Source: Cunninghamia lanceolata (taxonomy: Eukaryota > Streptophyta > Pinopsida > Cupressales > Cupressaceae). Taken from it: a DNA stretch of 64,000 bases. Within the stretch, counting starts at the first letter, position 1. The number at the start of each line of letters is the position of its first letter. The notes under the pieces are model-generated. The model saw only the letters and a program-made list of their open reading frames with translations, made no database searches and was not told the origin of the DNA. A program made the position numbers and the translations under genes. Location: NCBI GenBank assembly GCA_027924645.1, contig BSBN01000293.1:9200501-9264500 (forward strand). The letters are read 5' to 3'. Below, piece by piece: positions 20,186-31,442 of this stretch.

Positions 20186-21667
20186 TTACTGATTGTGGAC
20201 TCTTTGCACATAAATCCCATAGCTCATATTTTTATCCCTAGAGTAGAAGTGCATGAATAGTTCCTGGAAATTCATCTCAATTGTGCCCAAGGTAGAAAGC
20301 CATTGAACTCCCAAAACAATGTCTGCTCTAGCCATGGGTATAGCAAACATCGGGCTATCTATCATGTAGTATCCCATGGTGAGTTTAATACTATGGCATT
20401 TCCCTGAACAATTGACTGTACCACCATCTGCAATCATAACCTAGAATTCAGGGTCAAGGGAGACAAAACAATTTAACTTTGCTACTAGTTGCTTGTTGAC
20501 AAAGTTATATTTACTCCCTGAGTTAATCAATACTATGACTATTTGTTTTTTAAGGAAACCCCTTACCTTGAGTGTTTGTGGGTTATTAATACCTAATAGT
20601 GCATGAAAAGAGATAGTTGGTTGGACATCTTTAGAGTCCTCTACCACCACCACTGGATCTTCTTCATCCTTATCTTCATCATAGGTAGCCTCAATATAGA
20701 ACAACTTCTTCTCATCGCATTTATGTCCTTTATGATATTTTCCATCACAGTTGAAACATAACCCTTTGGCCTTTTTCTCTTCCAATTGTTGAGGTGTCAA
20801 CATAATAGGAGGAGTAAATGATGACGCAAGAGCCTTGTCAACTTTGTTACTAGGTAATTCCTCCCTTCTATTAGCTAAAAATTTCTCCTCCACTTGTCTC
20901 GCCATAACCATTGCTTCAGAGATAGAATTTGGACAAAACATGCGTACCTCATGTTGAATGTGATCCTTGAGACCACCCAAGAATAAATCATTCAAGTTCT
21001 CCTCTGTAATTGTATTCACTCTTAAGGATAGATTTTGGAATTGCCAAATATAATCCTTAACTGATCTTGTTTGTTGAAGTTTAGCTAGTTGGCTAAAGAA
21101 GTTGTCTATCACACTGTTGCTATATTGTGCTTGGAGTTCCTCCATAAAAACTGACCATGAGATAGTGAGACCCTTCTTCTTTTGATGAGTACAAGTCCAA
21201 TGATACCAAATAAATTGATCTAGTTCTACATATAGGGAAGCCATCGTGACCTTTTGTCCATATGGGATTTGATGTACTTCAAAACAATTCTCCATTTGGT
21301 TTATTCATGTTAGAGGATCCTTGACATCGAACTTGCACATATGTACCTTGGGAAACAAATTGCTAGATCCCATAGGAATATTAAAATTTGTGTCAGTATT
21401 AGCTGACTTGAAGGTTTCACCTTGGTTGCTTGAGAACTCCTTTCTTGGTTCATTCATATAGGCACTTAACATGCTTTGTATATCTGATATATGTCCTCTT
21501 AGGTCACATATATCCTTCTTAATTGAGGACACCTCTTCCTTGACCTTACTCATTTCCTCATTGGGATTACTATCCTCTATTGTTTCCCCATCTTTATCAG
21601 AAGATTTCCCCAGTGTGACAATATTCTTTTTGCCTCTTGTTGTAGGACCCATCATGGTGGAAACCAA
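20186..21667 (-). pseudogene. Chromovirus gag and protease, two stops
   Basis: Read on the minus strand from the ATG at 21667, this is a single frame broken only by TGA near 21303 (DPLT, stop, INQMENCF, where Trp is usual) and TAG near 20440 (DPEF, stop, VMIADGG, probably a former Gln). Gag has a coiled N-terminus, the retrotransposon gag core (VELDQFIWYHW, LQQTRSVKDYIWQFQ) and the knuckle CFNCDGKYHKGHKC, typical of chromoviruses. The protease active site reads INSGSKYNFV, with Asn in place of the catalytic Asp. The flap and C-terminal part (ADIVLGVQWLSTLGTIEMNF) follow. Confidence 0.82.
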
Positions 21668-22151
21668 TATTTTTGAAATAAATCACACAAAAAAAATGTA
21701 AATTCTCTGAAATTCTTACTATAACTTATTATGGAAAAGATACCACTTACCTAGAAAAAAAAATCCAAAAAATTAGTAGATTTGCAGTCTTGAGAGCGAA
21801 TTTGTTGGAAACCCTAATTTTTCCATAACTTGCTTATTTTTGCTTCAATTTCTCTAATTTTTTTTTACAGTAGGGTCCTTTATGATTTCTTCAAAAACCT
21901 AATAAAAATTATTCTCCAATTCGGTAGGATGTGAGATATATGTAGATCTCAAATAAATTGTGTAGAAATTGTAATTCTACAATAATTCACTCAAAACTAC
22001 TCCAATGCCTCTGAAATATGGACTGTAGCTTCTTTAAAATGGTCTTCAAAAACCCTTTAAAAATATTTTAAAAATTTGCTAAAATCTGAAAGTTATGCTC
22101 TTCCCAAAATCACCTCCAATATTGAGAAAAACCCTTGCCTCTATGGTGCTA

Positions 22152-22170
22152 AGATCATGCTCTAATACCA
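22152..22170 (-). promoter_or_regulatory. Primer-binding site of the chromovirus
   Basis: On the minus strand this reads TGGTATTAGAGCATGATCT, the initiator tRNA-Met type with one change in the core, two bases from the LTR. Confidence 0.75.
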
Positions 22171-22172
22171 CT

Positions 22173-22505
22173 TGTAATGAGATAACTTGCACAATGGAAG
22201 AATATGATATGAAATATTCTCCAAATACTTGATAATAACTAAGAATAGCATGCCACTTCGAGGGGTCAACCTCCAAATATCTCCAATGAGAACACACTTC
22301 ACAATCTATGATGAAATAAGATTCATATCCTCCTATATATTCCTAATTATGCTTAGGATGAATAGAAAAACCCCTATATAACACCTAGTTCTACCTATCT
22401 AACTAAATAATAATATAATAATGATAGCATGACTTAATTCAGAGTTAAGATATCCACAAGCTGACTATTCATAACCCTATGTACACCAATATTAAGGGCG
22501 TAGCA
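22173..22505 (-). repeat. 5' LTR of the chromovirus
   Basis: 333 bp from TGTAATGAGATAAC to AAGGGCGTAGCA. It pairs with 12232-12563 plus base 19684. Confidence 0.85.
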
Positions 22506-22763
22506 GGTCCCTTGTGAAACTGACACATTAAAACCATTAAGTCATCCATTCTCATCCTGACTTGATACCCCTTGAGACCTTGGGGAGATCACTTAATCTC
22601 CTTGCAAGAGAGGAGTTGGACTTTGACTCCCGAGGTTTGACACTGTCTACTTTTGTAGGTCAACATTAACTAGTGGTAGAAAGAGGGCCCAAAACTGGAA
22701 TCCCATCATACCGACACTAGGTCAAGTTATGAGAGTTCACTTGAAACTTTTGAAACAAGTAAC

Positions 22764-24716
22764 TTGATTAGTGACTCTTGTAGTGCTCAAGATTTCTCTT
22801 TTGATCCTAGTGGTTTGTTTGTTGACTTGGGAATTAGTGTTGAAAATCCGTTTGATAATCCATTTGTAAGACCCCAAGTAACAAGTCCTACCATCCAATC
22901 TACCAATCCATCTACACAACAAATTGTAATAAATCTATCTCAAGAGATGGCTACAAACCCACCTAATTGGCTTGGAGTGAATATCCCATTGAACATACCT
23001 AGACAAGGCCATAACCTACTAAAAAACCTAGATAAGTTCATACACAAATTTCAATTTAATGGGACATGAATGACTAAAGAACACATTCATGCATATAAAG
23101 ATGCCTTGATCTAAGCACAAATTCATGAAGAGGAAATAGCATGTCATATGTTTCCATACACACTCAATGAGTTGACATATAGTTGGTACCTCTCTTTTCC
23201 CTCTAGGTCGATTACTTCATGGATTGATATGGAAAATGCTTTCTTGAATCATTTCTAACTTTCCATAGGTCCCACAATGCTATATCACTAATTTGCCACT
23301 TGTAGGAGGGAGACCAATGAGACTCTGAGTTTGTTTAACATGAGGTTTCATTAATTATACATGAGACTGAGAAATCCTTATCAACCAGTTGAAATAGCTA
23401 CAATCCAAATGTATTTAGTGGCTCTTAAACCCCTCACATCAATGTTTGTTATAGGGTGTGCTCCTATTTTAGTATCATTGTCAAAAGAACATAGAAAATC
23501 CATGGCCATGGAAAGATAACTCATACCTCAAGGATATGGAGTTGGACCTCTCCCTTGATTGGGACAACCAACTGCTTACAATCAAATACCCATGCTTAAT
23601 CAAGCATTGGTTCAACACATGCCAACCCTTAATGCAATACCAGGTGTCCTTGGTCAAGAATAAAGTCAAGCCTACAATCATAATCAAGTCTTCAATCCAA
23701 TCCAAGTGATGAATATTATGCTAATCAACCAGGTCACACCTAGTTCCCAATCACATACACCTCTTTCTTTAAAAAATCAAGCACCCCAAGGCACTATAGT
23801 TAATCCGATTAATACCATAGGTCATCAACAAAATATCCCATCTTACATGAATAGTCAAGCATCTATGAATAATCTCCCAACACAAGCTAGTCAAGTCCTA
23901 CAAAATCAATCTTCTACTTCGAACCTAGAAACTAAAAGTATTCAGAGGATGGTTCAAAAGTTGAATAATGATGTCTTAAACCTTAAAAAATGGGACCCCA
24001 TGAACCAAGAAGTTGGTGGAATCTAAGTACAAAATTATAACTTTCAACACAACAATAGGTAATAGAACACTTGTCCAAACAATGGTGGTATTGACTCATC
24101 GCCATAAAATTTGAATAGGCTTGGAAGTAATCATGAGACATATGTTAACTTAGTTAGTCTAGCTAAATCAGATGGTTGTAGGATTCATGTCACAAATAAC
24201 CATAATGAGATGGAGTGCCCATAATTTTGTGTTGCGATGGATATAGTTCAATAAGGGCTAGACTAGGGAGAATTATTACTCCCACAAGGGCAAAACTTTG
24301 GTAGAGACCATACAAATCCTGGAACTACATTCATGTTAGAAAAATGTGACTTCTCTAGAGAGGAAAACAATGAACCCAAGGGAAGTGTCAAGGATGTCCA
24401 AGCATATCAACAATACGAAAGGGGTGGAAATTATGCTTTGAGAAGAAAAAGGAAGCTACCATTGACAACATCCACACCCCCAAACATCCTTCACAAACCA
24501 CCCAATCCTAATGCTGGAAACAACCCACTCCCACCACAAGGTCCCAATAAATCCCAACAATTGAATATCAATTCCCAACCATCCAACTCAGAATTGATAG
24601 TGGATCAAAGTAAAATATGGTATAACATTGTTGATGATTTAAAGAAAATCAAAGCCAATATTTCATTGTGCAAAGTGGCTGTATTACTTGGACAAAAGGA
24701 AATATTGATGGAATAA
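22764..24716 (+). pseudogene. Gypsy gag, broken
   Basis: The frame begins near 22764 and contains the retrotransposon gag core in pieces: ACHMFPYTLNELTYSWYLSF near 23142-23200, then ETNETLSLFNMRFH and LYMRLRNPYQPVEIATIQMY to about 23410. Stops are mainly TAA and TGA. A Pro/Gln/Asn-rich tail follows to 24026 and another low-complexity piece at 24333-24716. No zinc knuckle is preserved that I can see. Confidence 0.7.
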
Positions 24717-24829
24717 TTGACTAAAACTCATCAAGACAAACCTGAATCAAGAAAAACATCAAGTGTGAATGTGTCCATATACAAAGAAAAGATAGAATCC
24801 CCTCCATTTTTGGTAATGATTAGAATTTT

Positions 24830-25160
24830 TTCAGCAAGAATTTACATAACTATCTTGTCAATTCAGGTGAATCTAGAAACGTCATGCCACATTCAATTTG
24901 CAAAAGGTTAGGCCTCACACTAATAAAATCAAACAGAAAGGTTGTCCAATGGGATAAAATGGAAGTGAATGTTTTTAGCATATGCAACTTGCATCAAACC
25001 CAAGTATTCAATAGTTTATAGACATTCAGGTGGTCAACATACTAAAAGGGTATGGCATGCTATTGAGTCGTGATTGGTCAAAGACGTTGAAAGGTTACAT
25101 GGCCACTAATTTCTCTCACATGTGGCTTCCTTGGAGAGAAATTATGAACCATATTAGAAT
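24830..25160 (+). pseudogene. Gypsy protease region, broken
   Basis: Translation around 24855-25000 gives NSGESRNVMPHSICKRLGLT and QWDKMEVNVF, with the protease active-site region still recognisable in outline. Further on, SHMWLPWRE-like text leads into the domain that follows. Frames change repeatedly, so limits are approximate. Confidence 0.5.
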
Positions 25161-25322
25161 AGAGTGAGAGCCATGTATGAAACATCCCATACAAACTATA
25201 ACAAACCAAATGAAAACATGATTGTTGAACCTAAATTGGGAGTGTACACATTGGAAATCAAAGAGCAAAGTGAGGAAGAATCACCCTTAGATATGAAAGG
25301 ATTAGAAGAAAATAAAAATGGG

Positions 25323-25700
25323 ATTTGGACACTTACGTTTGATGGGTCCAAATCAAACCAAGGTGCTAGAGCAAGGGTTCAACTTGTAGATCTGAGTGGA
25401 AAGAACCATTTAGCTGCATTCAGACTCTAGTTTACTTGCACAAAAAACACTGTAGAATTTGAAGTGTTTATTTTAGGTATGTAGTTGGCATGTTTAAAAA
25501 AGGAGTAAAGGTGTTGAGAGCCTTTGGTGATTCCAATTTGATTTTCTGATTGATTAGATCACAATGCTCTTGTCATGTCAAGAGGTTGTCTTACTACTAT
25601 AGTCATGCATGGAATCTAATTGAGAACTTTGATACCTTTGATATTCAATCAATCCCATGACGAGAAAATCATGTGGCTGATGCTTTAGCTATTTCTACAA
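25323..25700 (+). pseudogene. RNase H domain located before reverse transcriptase (gypsy element 2)
   Basis: The domain starts with GIWTLTFDGSKSNQGARARV and keeps the four acidic positions expected of RNase H: Asp in TFDGS, Glu in NTVEFEVFILG, Asp in AFGDSNL and Asp in NHVADALA. It is broken by TAG at 25428 and by a one-base shift in an A run near 25494. After the shift it is in the same frame as the reverse transcriptase frame beginning near 25883. It resembles the additional (archaeal-type) RNase H known from Tat-group elements rather than the standard gypsy RNase H. Confidence 0.72.
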
Positions 25701-25882
25701 CTTCACTAGAGCCTATCACAGATATGGGGTTACATGAATTCATATTTAAACTAGTTTTGACTCCATCAATTCCCAATAACATTAAAAACTTTCAAGTATT
25801 TGATGATGATAAACATATTGTCAATTTTATAACCAATTCAGGGATATTTTAGACATTAATAATTGAGGAAGAAGATAAGGAA

Positions 25883-26917
25883 ATGAAAGATTTAGATATG
25901 GATGGAGTTTTAGACTTGAAAACCAATGTGATTCCGAAGGGGATGGTTGAATTAGAATTCTTGTATTATCGTGACTTCCAAGAAAAATTGAACAAACCAA
26001 CCATACCAATAGGCAAGCTTGTGACTCCATGTAACTTATCAGATATAGGAGACCCAAAAGAAGTTTTGATTAGAGACATGTGTACTCCTCAAGAAAGATC
26101 AAGCATAATACAAACACTTAAAGATTATCTTGATGTGATTTCTTGGTCATATGAGGAATTAAAGGTTTTCCCACCCTCCACGATAATGCATACCATTCCC
26201 CTTAAACCAAACACAAAGGCATTTCATTAGAAACAAAGGCTTGACATTGCACTTCTTGAGCCCCTTAATTTCAAAGAAGTTCAAAAGCTACTAGCTTCTT
26301 GAATAATCTTTCCAGTTCGACATTCAACATTGGTAGCTAATTTGGTCACAGTTTGCAAAAAAAAAGGGGGAAATTAGACTTTGTGTGGATTTTTGAAACC
26401 TAAATAGATCTTTAGAAAAGAATAACTACCCAGTCAAGTCCTTAGATGAAATTCTACAAATAGTTAATGGCTCTCAAATAATTTCTCTTTTGGATGGGTA
26501 TTCGAGGTATAATCAAGTTTTGGTAGATCCACAAGATAGACACAAGACTACTTTCACCACAAAATAGGGAACATTTTCCTTTCGTAAAATGCCTTTTGGG
26601 CTCATCAATGCTAGAGCCACATTCCAACGAGATATGGACATAACATTTAAGGGGTTGATCTTGAAATGCATAGTCATCTACTTGGATGATCTTACGGTAT
26701 TCTCAAAAAAATGTGCAAATCACTAGAAGACTTGAGAAAAGTACTGCAACGATGTAGGGACCATGGAATATCCCTCAATCCAAGGAAATGTTTATTTAGT
26801 GTTATAGAAGGAAGAATCATTGGGTACATAATTTCAAAAAAGGGAATTTCCGTTGATCCCAAGAGGGTAGATGCAATCCTAAAAATTCCATTACTCAGAA
26901 GCAAAAAGGATCTCTGA
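25883..26917 (+). pseudogene. Gypsy reverse transcriptase, broken and truncated
   Basis: Visible motifs in order are HTIPLKPNTKAFH, then LDIALLEPLNFKEVQKLLAS, then LCVDF after a shift at an A/G run near 26360. ISLLDGYSRYNQV keeps the first catalytic Asp; KMPFGLINARATFQRDMD and IYLDDLTVFSK (YLDD box) follow. After the thumb motif ISLNPRKCLF and KKGISVDPKRVDAI the sequence loses homology at about 26917, before the usual RNase H. Confidence 0.85.
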
Positions 26918-28137
26918 GAAAACTGGTAGTTAGAAACATGTCTAGCTCATATTACCTTCATCGTCTCACATCATTCTCTAACGACATCCTCTCTCTCTCT
27001 CTATTATATCTATCATAAAATGTAAACAATCATAAAAATTGAAAAATGATATATAAATATATTAAATGTAGATAAATAATATATAATTAAAATTACATAT
27101 TAATTAAAACTATAATTAAAATTACATATTAATTAAAACTATAATATTAATAGCTAAAAACATTGTATTTATAATTGAACTATTTATTTATAAAATTAGA
27201 AAAAATAAAACAATAAAGAATATTCATTTGGTCAAGTATTTAGTTAATTACCTATGTTTGCTTTCATGTTTTAATGTCTTGCAATAGCATACCAGGGAGA
27301 TTTTTTAAGTAGTCAAAAAATATTTAACATGTTCCATAAATACGACATGAATCGATGATTTCTTTGGGAAAGTGTTGATTTTTTTAATATATGCCATCTC
27401 ATCATTTTATCCACACTTCAATTATAGATAATCTTTCACATTGGTGTAAATTAGTGTTTACCACTTCAAAACCTTGGAACTTATATTACATATGTGCAAA
27501 TTTTAAAGTTTGAAACCATGTGTGGGCACATGATTTATCAGAGTGGCGACAAAACCAAAAATGATGAAAAAAATAAAAAAAAAGGCAACCAAAAACTGAT
27601 GAATGGCTACAATGGATTTCATTGTCTTGTACACCTACTAGATGAGTCTAAGCCGCCAATATCACTCACTAGGTAGGTTCACCTCACAGAGGGAACACCT
27701 TCGGCGTAATAACCATGGGATTTCTACTACTTGAAACTCTTATTCTTCTTCTAATGAAGTGCTTGGCAAGCACCAAAACCCTTCTTCCCCCAACTCAATA
27801 TTGGGGGAGACCATCCAATTCATAGCCTTGCAGAGGGACAACAAAAGTCTTGATTTTTAGAGGAGAGACAAAAATGATATAGAGATGAGTTTTCCTAAAT
27901 ATAAAGAGAATCTGGTAAGATAGGCAAGGAGGAATGCAAAAATTGTAGGGTGACTATTTTAAAAGAAAATACCAATGCCAAGAATAGTTTCCTCAAATTC
28001 TTTTCAATATTTGAAAATGCCAATAATAGGAAATGAAATACTTGCAGTGATAGATTTTTCATATTTAGCCACCAATAATATTTAATGTTGTTTTAAACAT
28101 TTTTTTATTTTTCATATTTAGCCGCCAATAATATTTA
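26918..28137. other. AT-rich stretch without recognisable gene
   Basis: Contains a short CT run (about 26990-27001), alternating A/T-rich tracts such as repeated ATTACATATTAATTAAAAC near 27090-27140, and no coding domain. Confidence 0.5.
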
Positions 28138-28680
28138 ATAGTGTTAGGGTTAGGGTTAAAATTAGTGTTAGACTTAGGTTTGGAATTAGGGATGGAGTTA
28201 GAGTTATAATCAAGGTTAGAACTACATTTACCATTATGGTTACAATTATGGTGATGTTTACGTTGGAATTAGAACCGGGGTTAGGGTTAGGGTCAAATTT
28301 AGGAATAGGGCTAGGGTTAGGTTTATAATTAGGATTAAAATCAGGTTTACAATTAAGGTTAGGGTTAGTGTTAGGGTTGGAATTAGGGTTAGGGTTAGGG
28401 TTGGAATTAAGATTAGGGTTCTAGTTTGGGTTGGAATTAAGGTTTGGGTTAGAGTTGGAATTAGGTTTTGGGTTGGGGTTAGGGTTAGGGTTAGAATTAG
28501 CATTAGAATCAAGTTTGAAGTTAGCGCTAGGGTTAGAATCAAGGTTAGAATTAGGGTGAGGGTTAGTTTGGAATTAAAACTGGGGTTAGGATTAGGTTTA
28601 GAATTAGTGCTAGAATGGTGTTTAGAATTTGAAAGAGGGTTAGGGTTAGAATCACAATTAGGGTTCGAATTAGTATTTGA
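28138..28680 (+). repeat. Degenerate interstitial telomere-like array (GGTTAG hexamer)
   Basis: Over about 540 bp the sequence is dominated by GGGTTA units and variants (GGATTA, GGTTTA, GGAATTA). Short perfect runs such as GGTTAGGGTTAGGG occur near 28385-28405. Plant telomeres normally repeat TTTAGGG; the unit here is mostly six bases. The long minus-strand open frame over it (28258-28800) is a by-product of the repeat. Confidence 0.8.
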
Positions 28681-29231
28681 TTCAAGTATAGCTTTATGGA
28701 GATATATAATTTTTAATTTTTTTGAGCAGAATCTACTATAATATGAACATTTTATTTTGGTTTTTGAATTAATATTCCTATAGATATTAATAATAATCAT
28801 AACTAAGTTGTTATACCAAACAATATTTAATCAATGCCATATTACACAATAATAATAATAATTAATATTACTATAAGTATTAAAAGTTATAATACAATTA
28901 ATGTAAAAAATAGAAAAATAAAAAAGGATTTGTATGATTATATAAGAGATTGGTATTTGAACCCACATCTCATTCTTACAAATCAACAACTTTGTTGACT
29001 GCTTTACACACTCATATAGATATAAATGTAAATAACTTTGTTAATTTTGTTTCAATTAAAATTGATTTTATTCAAGGGTAAGCCCTTCCCTTAAAAATAA
29101 GGATAACAACTTAAGCAGCAATTATAGCTAAATTGTAGCCCTATTATTCATTTCTTTGTAATAGATACATAGAAGCAATTCTCACACAAAATGGGTATGT
29201 TTTAATCATATATTTTTTAGTTATTGTAATC
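28681..29231. other. AT-rich stretch without recognisable gene
   Basis: No coding content was found. A weak tRNA-like B-box lies at 28952-28963 on the minus strand and is listed among rejected items. Confidence 0.5.
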
Positions 29232-29282
29232 TCAAATGGATGGCGTATTTGGCAAGAAGGCCCTACAGAAACCTTTTTCTCA

Positions 29283-29624
29283 ATAATCATAAATCATGTA
29301 ATTTTTGTGCACCCATTTTGGTTTCTATCGTTTAGTGAAATCTAATGTCACCTGACTCCACAATAAATTTGCAGAGCAATCAAAAGAGCTATTGCACGCC
29401 CGTGCTTGAAAAATGCAGAAAGAGGCAACAAATAGTGCTTTGCTCCAATCGATCCTCAGTGTGTCGCCTCTGGTTGCCCAATCATCCGCGTTCCATAGGC
29501 TCAAATATATTCTCATCACTTGATTCTTTAGATAGGCAATACCCAACTTCTCATTGTTCTTAAATACTCTAATCGGTGTCCCATCCACATACATTTTCAT
29601 ATCACGTGTATATAGAAATAACAT
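29283..29624 (-). pseudogene. Xyloglucan endotransglucosylase/hydrolase (XTH), C-terminal fragment, broken
   Basis: The minus-strand frame reads [48 protein letters not shown] and, after a TAG at 29325-29327, KPKWVHKNYMIYDY, then TGA at 29280-29282. These are hallmark blocks of the GH16 XTH family, whose secreted members cut and rejoin xyloglucan in the cell wall. Only the last exon region and XET C-terminal domain are here. The catalytic exon (DEIDFEFLG motif) is not seen nearby, and the two in-frame stops show the fragment is dead. The surrounding DNA gives no transposon boundary, so it is either a decayed native gene or a transduced fragment. Confidence 0.85.
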
Positions 29625-30922
29625 TTAATTTAGGGTAATTTTATTTTCTATTACAATTAGATTCTCATATCACATATATGTATTTATACATAATGAGTAA
29701 ATATGGAGTATTTGTTAGTATAAGGGTTTTAGTGGTTTTATGTTCTAATTTCAATAGGTTTAGTGTAGATATGGGTAAAGCTTAAATAATCAGTATGTCC
29801 ATTTACAAAAATATCTTGATTCAAACAATCGATCATCATTAGTTGAAAATGTCGAACAAATAAGTGAAATCTTTGAATTTGTATCTGCAATATCTAAAAA
29901 TTAAATACTTTATAACCTATCTATAGTTACAATTTGATATAGTATTGATAGCAAACAATCAATCATCACTAATTGAAAATGTCGAACAAGTAAGGCAAAA
30001 TCCATCTAAAAATTGAATGCTTTAAAGCCTTTATACAGTTGCAATTCGATATATTATTGATAGCAAGATATACCGATTCCACTGAATAATAGTATACCTA
30101 AGTACCATTAAAATATTTGGTTTAACAGTTATTAACATGTGGTAAATGATAAGGCATACTAAGTCAATATTAATATGTACATGAACCTTTCAAGGTAGTG
30201 AAAAAAGTATAAGAGAAATGTTTGCAAGATGGACCATAATGTCACTTGCTTAAAGTAATGAATACATAGATAACATGACAGCTGACGAAGAAACTCTAGT
30301 AAACATCTATCATGAATTGCTATTTACAAAACAACATTCTGACACTACTGATTTATTAATATCTACGAAAGGTTGTAATTGATTTATAGGACTGTAAATA
30401 CACTGAAAAATAATTAAGAGAATGCAACCAAAATTAAAAAGAAAATAATACGATAATAGACTCAAGATAATCCTGTTCAATGCTAAACAAGGTGAATCAA
30501 AATGGGTGTGAAACAAGCTGCCACCACCTTGATTTATGGAGTCCAGGAATGTCCTTCCAGGCAAACTAAAAACATGCATCCCCCACTATTCATCTCCTCT
30601 GATCTTGCTCGAAGGAAATCTTCAGAGTCGCTCTTCTCCAATGTTTAAGCGCAGTCCCATTTAACAAATAAGATCTTCGCTATTTGTCAAACTTGCAAAT
30701 GCTTTATGATCAATGAATGAAGTGAAACCTTAAAACTTTTTCGTTTTAGACTAAATCTTGTCTGAATCAATCAATGCAAACTTGGGTAAAATAGCCACAA
30801 AGAATTCAATCAATCAGGTTATATTGTAGAAAACAATTGTAACACAAATACTCTACTACAATATTATACTCTACTACAATATTATATTGTAGAAAACAAT
30901 TGTAACACTGTAAATATTCTAC
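29625..30922. other. AT-rich stretch without recognisable gene
   Basis: If the XTH fragment is a decayed native gene, its missing 5' exons would lie here on the minus strand. I searched by eye for the catalytic motif and did not find it. The short frame at 30310-30579 has no recognisable domain. Confidence 0.45.
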
Positions 30923-31058
30923 TTAAATATTATTTATTTTAATGGTCAAACAATCTATAGCAATTTTATACCTCATTTCACAATTAAAAATATTAAATAT
31001 TTGTCCTATTTTTATTGGCCAAAATTGACTTTTGACTGTTGAAGTGGATAATATTTAA
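30923..31058. mobile_element. MITE-like foldback, copy 1
   Basis: A 136-bp unit bounded by imperfect 27-bp terminal inverted repeats (TTAAATATTAT at the left end, matching the complement of the right end ATAATATTTAA, six mismatches over 27). It is noncoding and matches 31308-31442 along its length. No clear target duplication is seen. Confidence 0.5.
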
Positions 31059-31307
31059 ACACTTCACGTAAACAGCTGGCACGGTGTGTGCGGACAGTTT
31101 ACGGTAAATTTCAACCTCTGATTTTGTCAACACAAGGGACAGACAGTTTCAGTCCACGTGCATCTACAATGTCGACCACACCAATTGTCGATTGATTTGT
31201 CAACAGACTAAATTGTCCATTGATTTCGACCAGCCAGCTGTTTTATGGTTAAGCTCTTCCATATTTAAGAACAACCAGTGGTAGGTCTCATATCTCCTCC
31301 ACTCTAC

Positions 31308-31442
31308 TTAAATATCATCCACTTCAATGGTCAAACAATCAATAGTAATTTTACACCTCATTCACAACAAAAAGTGATAAATATTTATCTTATTTTTATT
31401 GATCAAAATTAACCTTTCACTGTTTAAGTGGATGATGTTTAA
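31308..31442. mobile_element. MITE-like foldback, copy 2
   Basis: A 135-bp unit in the same orientation as copy 1, with terminal repeats TTAAATATCATCCACTT against the complement of AAGTGGATGATGTTTAA, five mismatches over 27. The shared interior includes GGTCAAACAATC and CCTCATT. Confidence 0.5.

Larger units (their letters stand above)
12232..22505 (-). mobile_element. Old Ty3/gypsy chromovirus with pol deletion, split by a young copia element
   Basis: The LTRs (333 bp) are at 12232-12563 plus base 19684, and at 22173-22505. The flanks AGTCC (12227-12231) and GGTCC (22506-22510) look like a 5-bp target duplication with one change. The internal part (19685-22172) has a primer-binding site, gag, protease and, after a large deletion, the integrase C-terminus with a chromodomain. 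Reverse transcriptase, RNase H and integrase core are gone. The LTRs differ from each other at many positions, so the insertion is much older than the copia element inside it. Confidence 0.85.
22506..26917 (+). mobile_element. Truncated, decayed Ty3/gypsy element (Tat-like)
   Basis: On the plus strand it shows gag, protease, an RNase H domain and reverse transcriptase, in that order. It stops inside the reverse transcriptase connection region at about 26917, and no LTR is recognised. The chromovirus inserted upstream of its gag. The domain order and the pol motifs resemble the third gypsy element (54795 onward), but the two differ widely in sequence. Confidence 0.8.

Noticed and set aside
28258..28800. 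180-codon open frame over the telomere-like array
   Set aside because: Its translation is a Leu/Thr/Asn/Pro repeat that follows from the hexamer; no protein evidence.
28952..29020. tRNA-like block on the minus strand (GGTTCAAATACC B-box and a TTTGTAAG anticodon-like loop)
   Set aside because: The stems do not pair well and no acceptor stem is found. At most an old tRNA-derived SINE head or a decayed tRNA copy.
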